64,000 nucleotides of DNA from Nitzschia sp. DOCU1. Taxonomy: Eukaryota; Bacillariophyta; Bacillariophyceae; Bacillariales; Bacillariaceae. The stretch's first letter is position 1, and every line of letters starts with the position of its first letter. Location of the stretch: NCBI GenBank assembly GCA_951394045.1, contig OX595999.1, positions 1,178,001 to 1,242,000 of the forward strand. The letters are read 5' to 3'. Under the pieces are notes generated by a model that made no database searches, was not told the DNA's origin, and saw only the letters and a list, made by a program, of their open reading frames with translations. Both the position numbers and the translations under genes were made by a program. Shown here piece after piece: positions 10,412 to 21,736 of this stretch.

Positions 10412-11659
10412 ATGAAGTCTTCTGTGCGGCTGTCAGTGTCGGCATCCGCATGGATCCTTGGTTGGATCGCTGTCAGCAGGTGCCATGGATTTGTCATGGT
10501 GCCAACAATGTTTGCGGCTGTCAGTCCAGTCACTTCCACACAAACAACAACTGCCCTACGTCTAGGCTGGGATAATGAACAGCATGATGATAATAGTGAG
10601 GAAGCTCTGTCCAGAGCCCGCAACGACGCTCGCGTCGATGTCCGAAATTTGTTGACCCAACGAGCGATTCAATCCTTTTTGTTCTTATGCGAAACGCTTC
10701 GAGACCCGTACAGTGGCAAATGGATTGAAGAGTTTCTTGGAACCTCCAATCAATTAGAATATCATGGCACAGGGGCCGCATACATGGAACGCTTTGGTGG
10801 GACCTGGGATGCACCTCTCCTGGCCATGATGGAATGCCCCAAGGATGTCGTCGTGGTCAGCGCGAAACGATCCGGTAAGGGACACAAGGGATGGAGCAAG
10901 AACAATCCTTATTTGGAAGATCGCTATGTGGAATTTTATATTGATATTGATCCTGTATCATTGACGAGTCGAATCCTTTCCGTTCGAGAACAAATTGCTA
11001 GAGAATGGGAAACGGATTTGGATATTTTGGGTCGGGCCAACCAAGAAATCTTAAATTCCTATCATTGCATCTCCAAGCAAGAACGTGCCAAAACGGATGC
11101 CGAACTTCAAAGCAGTCCACCCGTTGCATTTGAGCGTACGGCGGCCTTGGCGATCAATGATCAATCCTCCTTTTCCGGACAAGCCTCGTCGCCCTTTCGA
11201 AAAGGCAATTTTGATTTACTCTGCAATCTTTGCACTCAGGCAAGTGTGCATCGTCTATTGCGTCAACTCAAACAACAGCAACAGACAGGTGGCATCGAAG
11301 AACCCTCGTTTGCGTGGCTGCGTACCTTTTATGTGGATCGATTGGCCGACTACTTTGATGGAAATCAAAAATATGGCCGGGCCGATGATTTTCTAGAAGA
11401 GTTGCTATTGACACCACCATTTGTCATCAAAGCCTCCAACGGCAAGAGTGGTGGATTGGTGGATCCCATGGGACTCACAGAAAAGATTATTGAAATTCGA
11501 AGTGAAATCATCAACGAATGGAAGACATTCATGGCAGAAGTGCCACAAGACCATGGGAGTTCCATCCGAAAAGCGTTGCTGGAAAAGCAAATGGCAGCCT
11601 GGGGATCTGGCGGGGCTCCGTTGGGAGGAGGAGACGCGTCTGCTGGATCCTTTGAATAG
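10412..11659 (+). CDS. Probable plastid protein of unknown function with an internal domain repeat
   Basis: 415 aa from the ATG at 10412, chosen because it opens a signal peptide that ends at CHG|FVMVP, an ASAFAP-like plastid import site. An in-frame ATG at 10292 would bury this leader behind 40 residues. The mature part holds two related blocks. The first runs from LLTQRAIQSFLFLCETLRD to IDPVSLTSRILSVREQIAREW. The second runs from LCTQASVHRLLRQLKQQ to VDPMGLTEKIIEIRSEIINEW. I do not recognise the family. Each block ends in a helix of very similar pattern, so this looks like an old internal duplication of one alpha-helical domain. Confidence 0.75.
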   Translation: MKSSVRLSVSASAWILGWIAVSRCHGFVMVPTMFAAVSPVTSTQTTTALRLGWDNEQHDDNSEEALSRARNDARVDVRNLLTQRAIQSFLFLCETLRDPYSGKWIEEFLGTSNQLEYHGTGAAYMERFGGTWDAPLLAMMECPKDVVVVSAKRSGKGHKGWSKNNPYLEDRYVEFYIDIDPVSLTSRILSVREQIAREWETDLDILGRANQEILNSYHCISKQERAKTDAELQSSPPVAFERTAALAINDQSSFSGQASSPFRKGNFDLLCNLCTQASVHRLLRQLKQQQQTGGIEEPSFAWLRTFYVDRLADYFDGNQKYGRADDFLEELLLTPPFVIKASNGKSGGLVDPMGLTEKIIEIRSEIINEWKTFMAEVPQDHGSSIRKALLEKQMAAWGSGGAPLGGGDASAGSFE

Positions 11660-11902
11660 TTGAATATCACTACATTCTAACCTGCTAATCTGTTTACATT
11701 ACCGAATTGTCGCAATGAGCTAATTTTGTGGTCCGACCTTGCAAATAATGTAGTGATTGTTTCGAGTCAGGGCGGTTGTTGCCGCACGGATGCCGCAATG
11801 CGATTCCGAGACGATCGACCAGTGTTTGTTCAAATATGGCATTCCATGAAGATAGCATGTCGCGTGTCTGGAATGTATTGGATACACTCCACAGATCCAG
11901 TC

Positions 11903-12904
11903 TCACTGTTGCTGGTCATCAGATTTTTGTTTCTCTTTGAGCTTGGCAGCTTCTTCCCGCCCAATAACTTTTAGGCCAGTCTCGTCGGTAATTTTCTCAA
12001 CTACTCCCACTTCTTCCAATTTTTTATTCAAAAGCAATGCTTGAGATGCTGCCATGGTGTCCGCCTTGTCATAGAGAGATTTTAGGGATCCCAATATCCC
12101 TTCCTCTTTTTTGTCTTTTGGAGTTTCAGCAGTCGGTTCTGGTTCCTTGGTAGCAACTTCGTCTACTGCTTTGGTCATTTCTTCTTCCTCTTTTTCTTGT
12201 TCCATGACTTCCGACAAGGCCACTAGTCGTTTGGATTCCTTACCGGATCTTCGTTTCTTGGACGACGATGATGTGGATGGCTTGGGTTTACTCTTGTTTG
12301 CCTTGGCCGCTCGTCGACGTTCCAATTCTTCATAAATCTTTTCCGCATTGATTCGTTTGGTATCCAATTCAGCTTCGGCCAGTAATCCAGCTCCCGCCCC
12401 ACCGAGCAAGGCAATGCCGCCTCCAATCTTGTTCAAAAACAAAAAACTCCATAGAGGATTGTTTACGACCCAATCAAAGCCCGCCAAACTCAAATCGACA
12501 CCATTTCCGTCGGGACCATTGGCACGAATTTCCGTCAAGAATCCATTGAAAAAGGCTGTCAAAATACCACAAAATGCCAGGAGAGCATACAAGGCTACTC
12601 GTTGGCCACGTTCCTTGGCGGCGGGGGTATTGGCTTCGGCCGCATAAATTTCGTCGCGGAGTTCGGCGGGAATTTTGGATTCGTAGGGATTCAAAAAGTC
12701 AAAGAAACCAGCAGCACCACCTTTTTCATTATTATTATTGTTGTCATACAATGAGCTTGTTTTTTGTCGATGGGGAGCGGCTGGTGAAAAGGATGATGGA
12801 CGGGACAGTACTAATGGAGATACCTCCACCCATGCGTCAGTTGACCAGCAGGCAAGACCAATGGCATAATAGTAGAACCAGAGGATTCCTTGTGACAGTT
12901 TCAT
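11903..12904 (-). CDS. Probable plastid membrane protein of unknown function
   Basis: 333 aa, ATG at 12904 (the frame reaches 12943 only from a TTG). The leader MKLSQGILWFYYYAIGLACW ends near TDA|W, compatible with a plastid import site. After a low-complexity linker there is a conserved-looking segment (FFDFLNPYESKIPAELRDEIYAAE), then two membrane segments (ALYALLAFCGILTAFFNGFL and PLWSFLFLNKIGGGIALLGGAGAGLLAEAEL). A long Lys/Glu-rich charged tail follows. I do not recognise the family. The layout suggests an integral plastid membrane protein with a soluble coiled tail. Confidence 0.75.
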   Translation of the reverse strand: MKLSQGILWFYYYAIGLACWSTDAWVEVSPLVLSRPSSFSPAAPHRQKTSSLYDNNNNNEKGGAAGFFDFLNPYESKIPAELRDEIYAAEANTPAAKERGQRVALYALLAFCGILTAFFNGFLTEIRANGPDGNGVDLSLAGFDWVVNNPLWSFLFLNKIGGGIALLGGAGAGLLAEAELDTKRINAEKIYEELERRRAAKANKSKPKPSTSSSSKKRRSGKESKRLVALSEVMEQEKEEEEMTKAVDEVATKEPEPTAETPKDKKEEGILGSLKSLYDKADTMAASQALLLNKKLEEVGVVEKITDETGLKVIGREEAAKLKEKQKSDDQQQ

Positions 12905-12926
12905 TCTGTAAACTCGCAGCAGCCAA

Positions 12927-13265
12927 CTACAACCAATCGACAAGAGATAGTGTTTTCAGTGGAGTATTACAATCACTAGTAGCTTGTCGCCTTGACGAAA
13001 TGGGGGTCTCGTCGGCTGCGGTTGTCGATGGAAGATCATGGTCCATTGATGGATCGGGGGAGGGAAGTGGCTTAGGAATGACGTCATCGGGTGTCAAGTT
13101 GGGATTGTAAGTCACGATTCCCTTTGGGCGTGGAAGAAAGTTGAAAATCCTGCTGAAACAAAAAGAGAACTTGGAATCCAGGATTAACAGTGTGACATTT
13201 CTGTGCACAGTATCCATCGCGAGAACACCCGCCGACGACCACGAAAAAGTTTTGTGCTTCACCAT
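12927..13265 (-). CDS. Possible small ORF between divergent genes
   Basis: 112 codons from an ATG at 13265 in good context. It contains FNFLPRPKGIVTYNPNLTPD and a Pro/Asp-rich tail. It is head-to-head with HPRT, 93 bp apart, and upstream of the membrane-protein gene on the same strand. No family recognised. It could be real, unspliced, or part of the 5' UTR of 11903-12904. Confidence 0.25.
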   Translation of the reverse strand: MVKHKTFSWSSAGVLAMDTVHRNVTLLILDSKFSFCFSRIFNFLPRPKGIVTYNPNLTPDDVIPKPLPSPDPSMDHDLPSTTAADETPISSRRQATSDCNTPLKTLSLVDWL

Positions 13266-13358
13266 GACGACAAAAAAGAACGACAAACGAATTTCATTTT
13301 TTACTGGCCAGAACTTGCGACCCCTGCATTACCTACCTTGTAATAAAAGCAATGTACA

Positions 13359-14205
13359 ATGTCTGCCCCGATTGTTATCCCTGACGAGCCTCAAACAGAA
13401 GGCGTATCGGTAAGCATCACGACGAGCGTTTTGGAAGTTGTGTCAAACGACACGACCAAGTCCCGAACGGTCGAAAACTGTGTATGCGTCGTCACAGAGA
13501 TCATCCTAACTGGTCTTACTTTCATCGTCATTATGTATAGGACTGTATTTATCCACCAGAATATGAGGGTCATTTGGAAAGCTTAATGATCAAACGAGAC
13601 GTCATTGAAGCTCGAGCCCGAGATTTGGCAAAACTGATTCACCAAGACTACAAGGGTCGTCGCCCAGTCTTGTTGTGCGTGTTGAAAGGTGCTTGTCCGG
13701 TACGTATACATTCTTGGAAATAATGAAATGCAAGTTCCACTCTAAGTATCTCATAATATGCTTTTGAAAGTTCTTTCAACATTTGCTGGATGCCTTGATG
13801 GATCTTAGGCAAGGTTTTACCATGGAATTTTTACGGGTATCATCGTATGAAGGGACATCCACGACGGGGAAGATCCAAGTGGGCGGTGGACTCAAGATGG
13901 AAGAACTAAAGGCAAAGGACGTTATTTTGGTCGAAGATATCATTGATACAGGGACGACACTCTTTCATTTAGTCCCACTCTTACGAGAACAAGTCCCAAC
14001 GATAAAATCGATAGAGACAGTGGCATTGTTGAGCAAACGACTGGACGAACCGGCCAAATATCAAGCCAAATATGTAGGCTTTTCGATTCCGAATCATTTC
14101 ATTATTGGATACGGACTGGATTACAACGAGCTATATCGTGATTTGAAAGATATCTGGGTGATTTCGAAAAAGGGGATTGATTTTGATGCCAAGTCATTGG
14201 ACTAA
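13359..14205 (+). CDS. HPRT: Hypoxanthine(-guanine) phosphoribosyltransferase
   Basis: Three exons, 13359-13409, 13541-13699 and 13771-14205, 214 aa, both introns phase 0. The PRPP-binding loop LVEDIIDTGTTL is in exon 3, and the FSIPNHFIIGYGLDY segment that contacts the purine follows. VLLCVLKGACP|FFQHLLDAL across the second junction is the usual HPRT loop I region and confirms the splice. The enzyme salvages hypoxanthine and guanine with PRPP to IMP and GMP in the cytosol. Length is typical of the family. A 10-codon uORF starts at 13352 and overlaps the start codon in another frame, so initiation may be tuned. Confidence 0.93.
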
Positions 14206-14552
14206 TCAATTGTGGTTCTGGTGTGGAAGGGAACCTTTTCGGGATATTCATAATGGAGGTGGAGTGGCAAAATGGGGAGTTGGGACGATTCAAAAAAATT
14301 AAAGTACGTGCTGTTACAACATCCCGTTGCCAAGCCGATGCTCAATGGCACCCACCACGAAACAAGTAATCGTTTTGGTAACCCTATTTCAAGATTTGAC
14401 GAGAGGTTAAAGCTAAATCGAAAACAAGCTTCGAAGTCGAAAACAATGTTGGTGACCGGTTTTTCTCGCGATATGGTGGCATGAAATCCGATGAGAAGAA
14501 ACTGAGTGATTATCAATATAGACGGTAGCGCCGTAGCACTTCGTGATGCTCT
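14206..14552. other. Convergent intergenic region
   Basis: Lies between the 3' ends of HPRT and the first chitinase gene. No gene or repeat recognised. Confidence 0.5.
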
Positions 14553-16169
14553 TCAATTATAGCACCCGCTTTCCGAGTAGCCTCCCATGCCGACCGCGTT
14601 GGCAATCGCCACAAATACTTCGTACCGCTTCCTTGCCGTATCATGACCAGCGCTATTCGAACACTCTAGGTCTCCGTTTATGGCGTTGGTGGTCAGACCA
14701 AACTGACCAGTGGTATCCGACACTATGGTTTCAAAGAACCACAAAGCCGAATCCATGGCGTAAGGGTCGGTTGCAACGAGCTCGGGTTGGTTATAAAAGA
14801 AATCAGGATCATCGTTGAACATTCGAGCTGCACCATATGCCTTGTAGTTGGCACACCAGGAGAGCTACAAACAAAGAAGAAACACCCAATAACAAGTCAA
14901 TCCATCAAGAGCAGCAAAAAATGACGATGAGTGAGACCGACGCAGCAGTCAGATAGTACTTTTCAACAATGTTCCATATTCGAAACAGGAACGTACTTGG
15001 ATGTAGCCACGGCCATAGAAATACTTCCCGTTGGTAGGAAGTTCCCATTCTGGAGTACTCCAATCGCAATCTTGATAGGCCTCACGGTTTTCGTCCTTTG
15101 CTATTTCTTCCCGGTATTGGTAGCTACCGGATTCCCATATGGTATGGGCGACAAAGGCAATCTGCCGGTACAAAGAGTAGTCACTTGTAACTTGGTTGAT
15201 CTCGTCGACAAGTTCCTGAGTTGTAAATTCGGTGGAGTCTCCTTTGGCAACAACACCAGCCTGAACCTGTGCTAGAGTCAGTGCGACTGCCGGCGAGTTG
15301 ATATCCATGGTCGCCACTGGTGCATCATCTCCACCAACGTCGCCACCACTACAGTGTTCTGCTGATGTCCCACACCAACCGAATCTGGAACAGCAAGCAC
15401 CGTTTGGACAGATCCCATCACCGCGATGGCCCCGTCCACATGTGCCACTTGGAGTATTGGACGTAGATCCACCACCACCACTACAGTGCGCAGCCGATGC
15501 CCCGCACCAGCCCCATTTGGAGCAACAATCACCGTTCGCACAGATCTCATTCCCACGATTGCCGCCTCCACATGTGCCGCTTGTTGGAGTACTAGGCGGA
15601 GACCCACCATCACTTCCACTGCAGTGTTCAGCCGTTGTCCCACACCAGCCCCATTGGGAGCAACAATCACCGTTCGCACAGATCCCGTTCCCAAGATTGC
15701 CGCCTCCACATGTGCCGCTTGTTGGAGTACTAGGCGTAGATCCACCATCAGTTCCACTGCAGTATTCAGCTGTTGTCCCACACCAGCCCCATTGGGAGCA
15801 ACAATTTCCGTCTGCACAGATCCCATTCCCACGATTGCCGCCACCACAGGTCCTGCTTGTTGATGAAGAATTGGAGGCAACTCTTACTACCTCCGACGAA
15901 ATGCAAATGTCAGGATCGTAACCTCCGCTCAACGGGGTACACTTGAACTGACCGTCATTCGAGTATGCGGAGCTGCAGCATCCATTGTTACATTCATTGC
16001 TCCACGTACAGACCTCCCAGTCCCCCAGTTGCTGTTGCTGCATGCCACGAAGTTGCTGGCGGTTTTTAGCAGCACGATGATCATGGGCTTCTAGTTGTCG
16101 TGGCTGATGCGCATGGCCACAACAGGCAACAGAGGCCAGAGCGAAAAATGTAGCCAAAAAGAGGCCCAT
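14553..16169 (-). CDS. Secreted GH19 chitinase with one Cys-rich module and four hevein (ChtBD1) domains
   Basis: Two exons, 14997-16169 and 14553-14864, 494 aa; the intron (GTACGT...TTTGTAG) is phase 0. ATG at 16169 opens a signal peptide (MGLFLATFFALASVACCGHA). Residues 48-89 are a Cys-rich module, LGDWEVCTWSNECNNGCC then FKCTPLSGGYDPDIC. Four chitin-binding type 1 domains follow at about 108-137, 154-183, 200-229 and 244-273, each with the CCSxxGWCG core. The GH19 domain runs from ~290: AHTIWESGSY holds the likely acid Glu, and YFYGRGYIQ|LSW across the splice, PELVATDP and INGDLEC are classic GH19 motifs. It should hydrolyse beta-1,4 GlcNAc polymers outside the cell. The roles (own chitin remodelling, attack on other organisms, defence) cannot be separated here. 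Confidence 0.9.
15345..15848 (-). repeat. Four tandem hevein-domain coding repeats, ~132-138 bp each
   Basis: The coding DNA for the four ChtBD1 domains is a direct repeat array with periods of 138, 138 and 132 bp. The high similarity of neighbouring units points to recent unequal exchange or gene conversion, so copy number may vary between alleles. Confidence 0.85.
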
Positions 16170-17461
16170 GGTGGGGGTTGCAAATAAGTCAGGAATGACA
16201 ACCACACCTCGAGCAGGAGCTGGTCTTGATGCAATATTGCAACTAGATTATGTCGCAACTCGACCACCAGCCGGAGAAAGCACTCACAGCCGCAGGAAGA
16301 TCAGTGTGAATAGGTTCATACCAGTCGAGAGGGTTCACTTTCCAAAGATCTACAAATCTTCCCGTTTGTCTTTATGGAGGGTCGGAAACCATAGCGGTCT
16401 TGTGCGACCAAAATGCGGGATCCCAGACTCAAAGTCGAATTCGGAAGCTCTCAGGGCAGGAAGCAATCCGATGACAGCGCTCCAGTAAGAGAGTTCTTGG
16501 TGCTATATAGCACTACAGAGGAACGATGTTTTCAACCAGCAAATCGCATTGAATGGACGTCTTGTCTTCCCCAAACCCTCTATTACCGGTAGTACGAAGT
16601 CACAATCTCTTTTGACGATGAGTTTGGCTTCTTTTGATTTAAAGGGGAAACGTGAGAAAAAGGGGAAGATAGCATCATACGACTAATCAGACCAAAACAA
16701 CATTGATCGTGTTATTTCCGGCGATGCCGACACTCAAAAAGGGGGACCATGCCTGTCCCCCGACGCACGATACACCATGCTATCTTTAGCTTCAATAACA
16801 GGACGAGTTCCTTCTTCTCTCCAATACTGACTTCGAAAACAAATCCTTCTGGTAGAGGCTTTCTTCAGTCACCCTTGTAAGCCTGAAATCCTTGGAGTGG
16901 CGCCATTCTGCCCTTTACACGTCTCTAGTTAGCGAAGAAGATATAAGTTTTGGCAGTGCTACCGTAGTTTACGGAAAGATATAAGCAGGAAATCTTACCG
17001 AATCTTCATAAATAACGACATGATAGAGAATGCTAAATAAATTAGAACTTCGCGCCCGCAACACCATACTATCAAAGTAACTTATGGGATGAAGAGTTTA
17101 TCAAATAACTTATTTGAAAGCCAAGTTATTGGCTACGTATAACGCTTACATCTTTCGGTAGTGCATCAGGCCTCGAGGCCTAGTCGGACGGGTCGTTTTG
17201 TGATCACGAGGAGTTGTGACTACAATACCTTAGGTACAACAATACGTACTTAAATGCAGTGGGGGTCTGCAGGCGTGCGCGCGAAACGACGAGGATCTTC
17301 ACCTCTTCTTCCAACGTTCGCGTCGTGCCAAAATTCTCTCACTTGGCGCACGGAAGGGCGACGTTCCAACTCCTATCCGATCTTTTCCGCCAGTTTGTGC
17401 ATTTGTTGTAGTATAATAACACTTCACAACTCTACTATCCAAGGAGAAGCAATAGTGTAAG
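16170..17461. other. Long intergenic region, nothing recognised
   Basis: About 1.3 kb between the divergent chitinase and transporter genes. It has only short frames and one small inverted repeat (GGGGGAC...GTCCCCC near 16741-16761). It must contain both promoters. Confidence 0.45.
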
Positions 17462-19762
17462 ATGAGTGAGGAGGAGAAAACAGCATTGCTAGAGGACGGC
17501 AACGGGCGATCTATAGATCCAGTCATTCAATATGGAACATCCGACCCGACCGTCGCCGCTTTTCAACGAGAACGGCAAAAAAGTTCTCGAGGTCACAGTC
17601 GCGCCGCCACCATGGGAGCCTTTCGCTTCGTGGAGCCTCCTTACCCCGTGGCACCTGGCAATTTGCCGAAATCCTACAGTGTTTCGGGGGATGGCAAGCC
17701 GTCGTATTTGACGGCCTTTGAGCTAGGCCGTCAAGAATTGTACACCCAAGTTCCATTTACTGCCGTGTTTGGTCTGGGGGCCAGAGAACGCAAAGTCCGG
17801 CAAGCCTTTGCGTCGTATGCGGCACGAATGAACGTGCAAAGTCATCCCGAGTGGAATGAGGAAGAACGACGAAAGCGATCCGCACAGGCGAGTACCATGA
17901 TTTTGGATGAATTCGAAAAGAAGGATTCCCCCGAGAAAAAGATCACTCTGTCGTTCTTTTTGGCCGTGATTGTCGCCACAACCTCCCAGTTTAGCGTTGG
18001 ATACAATACCGGCGTCATGAACGCTCCCGAAAAAGTCGTCTTTCCTGGTCATTCGACAGCCTTGTGGTCGTTTGCTGTGGCCGCCTTTGCCGTGGGAGGA
18101 CCCTTTGGAGCCATTGTCGGTGGTCGACTGGCGGATTCCCGAGGACGCAGAGGAGCCTTGATGGTGGACATTTGGTTATTCATGCTAGGTGGACTACTTC
18201 AGACATTTGCTGCAGATATGCTCGTGATTGTGATTTCAAGATTTATCATTGGTTTCGCCAGTGGCTTTTCGTCCGTGCTGGTTCCGATTTACCTCGGAGA
18301 ATTGGCTCCGCCACGACTACGTGGGGCATTGGGCACGTTGACGCAATTTGCCATGGTGATTGGAATCTTCGTGGCAAATGTCTTGGCATTTCCCTTTGCG
18401 ACGGAAGAAAAGTGGAGATATCTCTTTGCCGTGACACCCATCATGGCGCTCTTTCAAGTTTTGGCCTCACCATTTTTGGTCGAAAGTCCTCGATGGCTGT
18501 TGAACCACGACGCCAAATCCAATCTAGCGCGATCGATTATTCGACAACTTCGTGGCTTTACAGATGAATACCAAGTGGAACATGAAATTGGCAACTACAT
18601 TTTGGGTGAAGCGGCCCAACACTTGGACGAACGCAAATCCCAGTCGGCCATTATTCGAGAAATGGTGTCACACGACAAAATTCGAATACTGCTCGTCTCG
18701 AGTCTCCTGCTGCAAATGTCGCAACAGTTTTCGGGAATCAACGCAGTCTTTTACTACTCAACTTCTTTCTTTGAAGGTGTCATTGACAATCCCTTGGTCG
18801 GAACAACAATCGTCGGTGGCGTCAACGTCGTGGCGACGTATGTTGCTCTTCTCTTGATGGACTCTTGTGGACGACGAACATTGATCCTTTGGTCGTCGGG
18901 TGGCATGTTTCTTTCTTGTGTTGTGATCGTACTATCTCTACTGGGATACTTTAGCAATGTCTTGGCGTTGGTGGCAGTGAATACCTACGTGTCCTTTTTC
19001 GAGATTGGTTTAGGGCCCATTCCATGGCTGATTGTAGCCGAAATGTTTGAAGGAAAGTACGTGGCGACGGCCATGTCACTTTGTTCGCAACTCAATTGGG
19101 CCTGTAACTTTATTGTCGGTTTGGTCTTTCCGTACATGAAAGAATATTTGGGCCCCTTTTCCTTTGGGCCCTTTGGCGTCATTTTGGCTTGCTGCTTTTT
19201 GTATGCATGGCTCGTCTTACCCGAGACACAGGGAACGACTCCGGAAAAGTTGATTGCGGAAATGATGACACGCAATTCTACCAGCGTGGTATTCGATGCA
19301 GACATGGATCCTGCCGACGCGGCAAGTCGCGAGTGGGGAAAGGCCATGGGGCAAATCCAAGCGGACGAGCGGCGACAAATGGAAACTGCAGAGTATGGTA
19401 CGTAGATGACTTGAGTGGGCGAGGAAACAACAGGAATTTGTTTGTCTAACTTGCGTGATTTTGTAGACTACGGCTTCAGCAACATTGACGACAAACAAGG
19501 AAAGGAGCTTGTCATCTCCGTCCAAAAGGAGTCACCGGAACAAAAGCTAGGAATTTCGCTTTTGGTCGGAGCAGGACGACTGTACGTTCATTTTATTTCC
19601 CCTACCAGTCTCTTTGCAAAGACCGACCTCCGAGTCAATGATCTGGTGGAATCCATCAATGGCATCAATTTTGTCGACAACCCCGATTTGCAAGAAGCGC
19701 TTTCGTTGGTCCAGGCGGCGTCTTCCACCGTTACGCTAGTCGTGAAACGATATCCACAATGA
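17462..19762 (+). CDS. MFS sugar transporter with C-terminal PDZ-like domain
   Basis: Two exons, 17462-19397 and 19467-19762, 743 aa; 69-bp phase-1 intron (GTACGT...TTTGTAG). A hydrophilic N-terminus of ~158 residues precedes 12 membrane segments of the sugar-porter family. Hallmarks are visible: GGRLADSRGRRGAL, PPRLRGALG, VESPRWLL, QQFSGINAVFYYS, DSCGRRTL, GPIPWLIVAEMF and VLPETQGTTPEKL. Exon 2 encodes a PDZ-like fold: ELVISVQKESPEQKLGISLL (carboxylate-loop position KLGISL), LYVHFISPTSLFAKTDLRVNDLVESING and a final TVTLVVKR strand. Family members move hexoses through the plasma or plastid envelope membrane. The PDZ tail implies scaffolding or clustering and is unusual on a transporter. The splice removes an immediate stop, so intron retention would make a protein without PDZ. 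Confidence 0.9.
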
Positions 19763-19903
19763 TGACCTGGACGGCAACAACATTGACTATTAATCCTGTG
19801 ATCGAGTGCTACCGTTTGGTTAAAGGAAGACACCCGTCCACGGCAACCATGACTCTATTTTGTGTGAGCAGTCACTACTCTATTGTTCCGTGTGGATCTA
19901 CCA

Positions 19904-21242
19904 TCAAACAAAGGCTTTTGTTTCATTGTGCTCCTGTGAAAAGTCCTCGGATGGATGACTCGATGGCATTTCCAAGGGAAGTTGTCCTCTTGCCAAATCT
20001 TCTTCCATTTGTGGATCTAGTTCGTCGGGATATTTCGCATTCATAATGTTCTTGGTAGCGGCCGCCGTGGACCAAACATAATATAACACGCTCAAATCTT
20101 CCAAGTCGTCGCCTGTCAAAGAGTAGTTTGTAGGAAATAATGATTAGGACAGTGTCGAATGCAGTTGTCTACGGTCCAGCGCTTGCTTTCGCTAACCCCC
20201 AAACCCCCTTACCATATGGATCCACCATTTGTTGCCCTAGCAGTCGGAGTCCAATCACAAAGAAAGCCTGTACCAATACAATGAGCCCCAGAATGATATC
20301 GGTCGCCAAGTGGATATCCTCTCCAAAACCTGCCGCATAGGCGTTACTCAACGCAAACAAGGGCAAATACAAGGCCGACAAGAGACACAAAAAGTGTATA
20401 TAATAAAAGTGAACCGGCTGATCACAATAGGCATACAAATTGTCCATGTGAGCGGCCGCACTCAACACCTTGTCTCGCAACGTCGAAGCGGTACGTAAAT
20501 CCACCAATTCTTTCTCCAAGGCGACTTGGATTTCTCGCAGACACCATGTAAAAATTTCTCGTGCCGCATCACTTCCATGATCCATATCGAGTTCGTCCAT
20601 GCGAATCATTTCTCGTGGCGTTAAGAGCTTGAGTCGTTTGTTCATTTCATCAAAAAAGGATGCCTTGCTGTACGTTTTGGACAATCCCGTATAACCAGCG
20701 ACATGTGCCGCATTGAGATATCTCACCAATCGCAGTGCATTGGGCCGTGGCAAGACCGTGGTGGTGATGGATGCCGTCTCAAAAATGAACCTTTGAACAT
20801 TCATACTATCCATGTACATGGCATAGAATCGACTGTTGGTTTGATTGACAAACAGGACTAAAAAGAAGGATAGAAACCCACCCAGTACGCCTGTATCTCG
20901 ACTCCCCAGTTCATTGACCAGGTCGGGGACAGTGCCACACCAGGCCAAGGCCCGAACTCCCACGTACATGACAATGGTGATCCAAATCAGCCAGTCTCTC
21001 GACAAGGCCTTGAGACACGTTCCATCCCAATAAAATATAATGCGACGAAAAGGCAACTCGACTCGTTTCAAAATAGCTCGACGCCGTTGCTCCAAGCGAT
21101 TGAGTTGAGCCCACGAATAGCGACCCTTGTCGCGGTGTTTTTCCTTGTCAAAACTGAAAGTTTGGCTCTCTTCCAGACCAATATGACCGTGTGGTGAAGC
21201 TAAGCCGTACATGGTGGTGGTTTTGTCGTCACGAGGTGCCAT
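19904..21242 (-). CDS. Bestrophin-family anion channel
   Basis: Two exons, 20213-21242 and 19904-20112, 412 aa, phase-1 intron of 100 bp (GTAAGG...GACAG). ATG at 21242 is used; the frame extends to 21257 only from a TTG. Four membrane regions are visible: DWLIWITIVMYVGVRALAW, LGGFLSFFLVLFVNQTNSRF, YYIHFLCLLSALYLPLFALS and IILGLIVLVQAFFVIGLRLL. The bestrophin signature after the last segment, QQMVDPYG|DDLEDLSVLYYV, is rebuilt exactly across the splice; this acidic cluster is the calcium-clasp equivalent. Bestrophins form pentameric Cl-/HCO3- channels; in algae and plants thylakoid members affect proton motive force and bicarbonate supply. The N-terminus is not an obvious plastid leader, so the compartment is open. 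Confidence 0.88.
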
Positions 21243-21736
21243 TTTGTTTGTTGTCAAACTCTCATTGCGAAAACAACGTTTGTAAAATATCTAGGAAGCC
21301 GTCGAAGATGTGTTGTCGTTGCATGGTCGGAACATCATTGTGGGGAACGAGAAAAAGGCGAACCCTTGATCGTTTTTGGATACAGTTAACGTCTTTTTAG
21401 CGGTAATGTTCCCAGAACGAAAGGAGTCTCTATCGCAAGGGTGATCGCAACCTGTAATACCGCATGTTCGAAACAGCCTCCTCAGTAGGCCCTTCTGAAG
21501 AGGCCTGCCGTTGGCCTGAACTCGAAGGAGTCAAGAACCGTGCTCTCTACGATACTTGCTAGCTTGGGCTGTGGCGGCGCCAAACGACCGACGCTGCGAT
21601 TACTGCCATTGCTATTGATAGTAGTCAAAACCAAATCCCATTGTCGTTTGGCCCCGGCGGAAAGTCCTTTGTCAATACAAGCAATAACTTGAGAATGAAG
21701 TTTGAGAGTCGGAGAGCGCTTTTGGTCCTTCAGCAT
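21243..21736. other. Upstream region of the bestrophin gene and start of the duplicated patch
   Basis: No gene recognised. Past ~21480 the sequence becomes part of a block with multiple local duplications. Confidence 0.4.

Noticed and set aside
12574..13110. 178-codon plus-strand frame
   Set aside because: Runs antisense through the plastid membrane-protein gene; no recognisable domain.
15298..15921. 207-codon plus-strand frame (and 200-codon minus frame 15278-15880)
   Set aside because: Antisense or out-of-frame shadow of the four hevein-domain repeats; its own repeats simply follow the repeated DNA.
16741..16761. Small GGGGGAC...GTCCCCC inverted repeat as a terminator
   Set aside because: Rho-independent terminators do not apply to a eukaryotic nuclear gene, and it is not near a 3' end.
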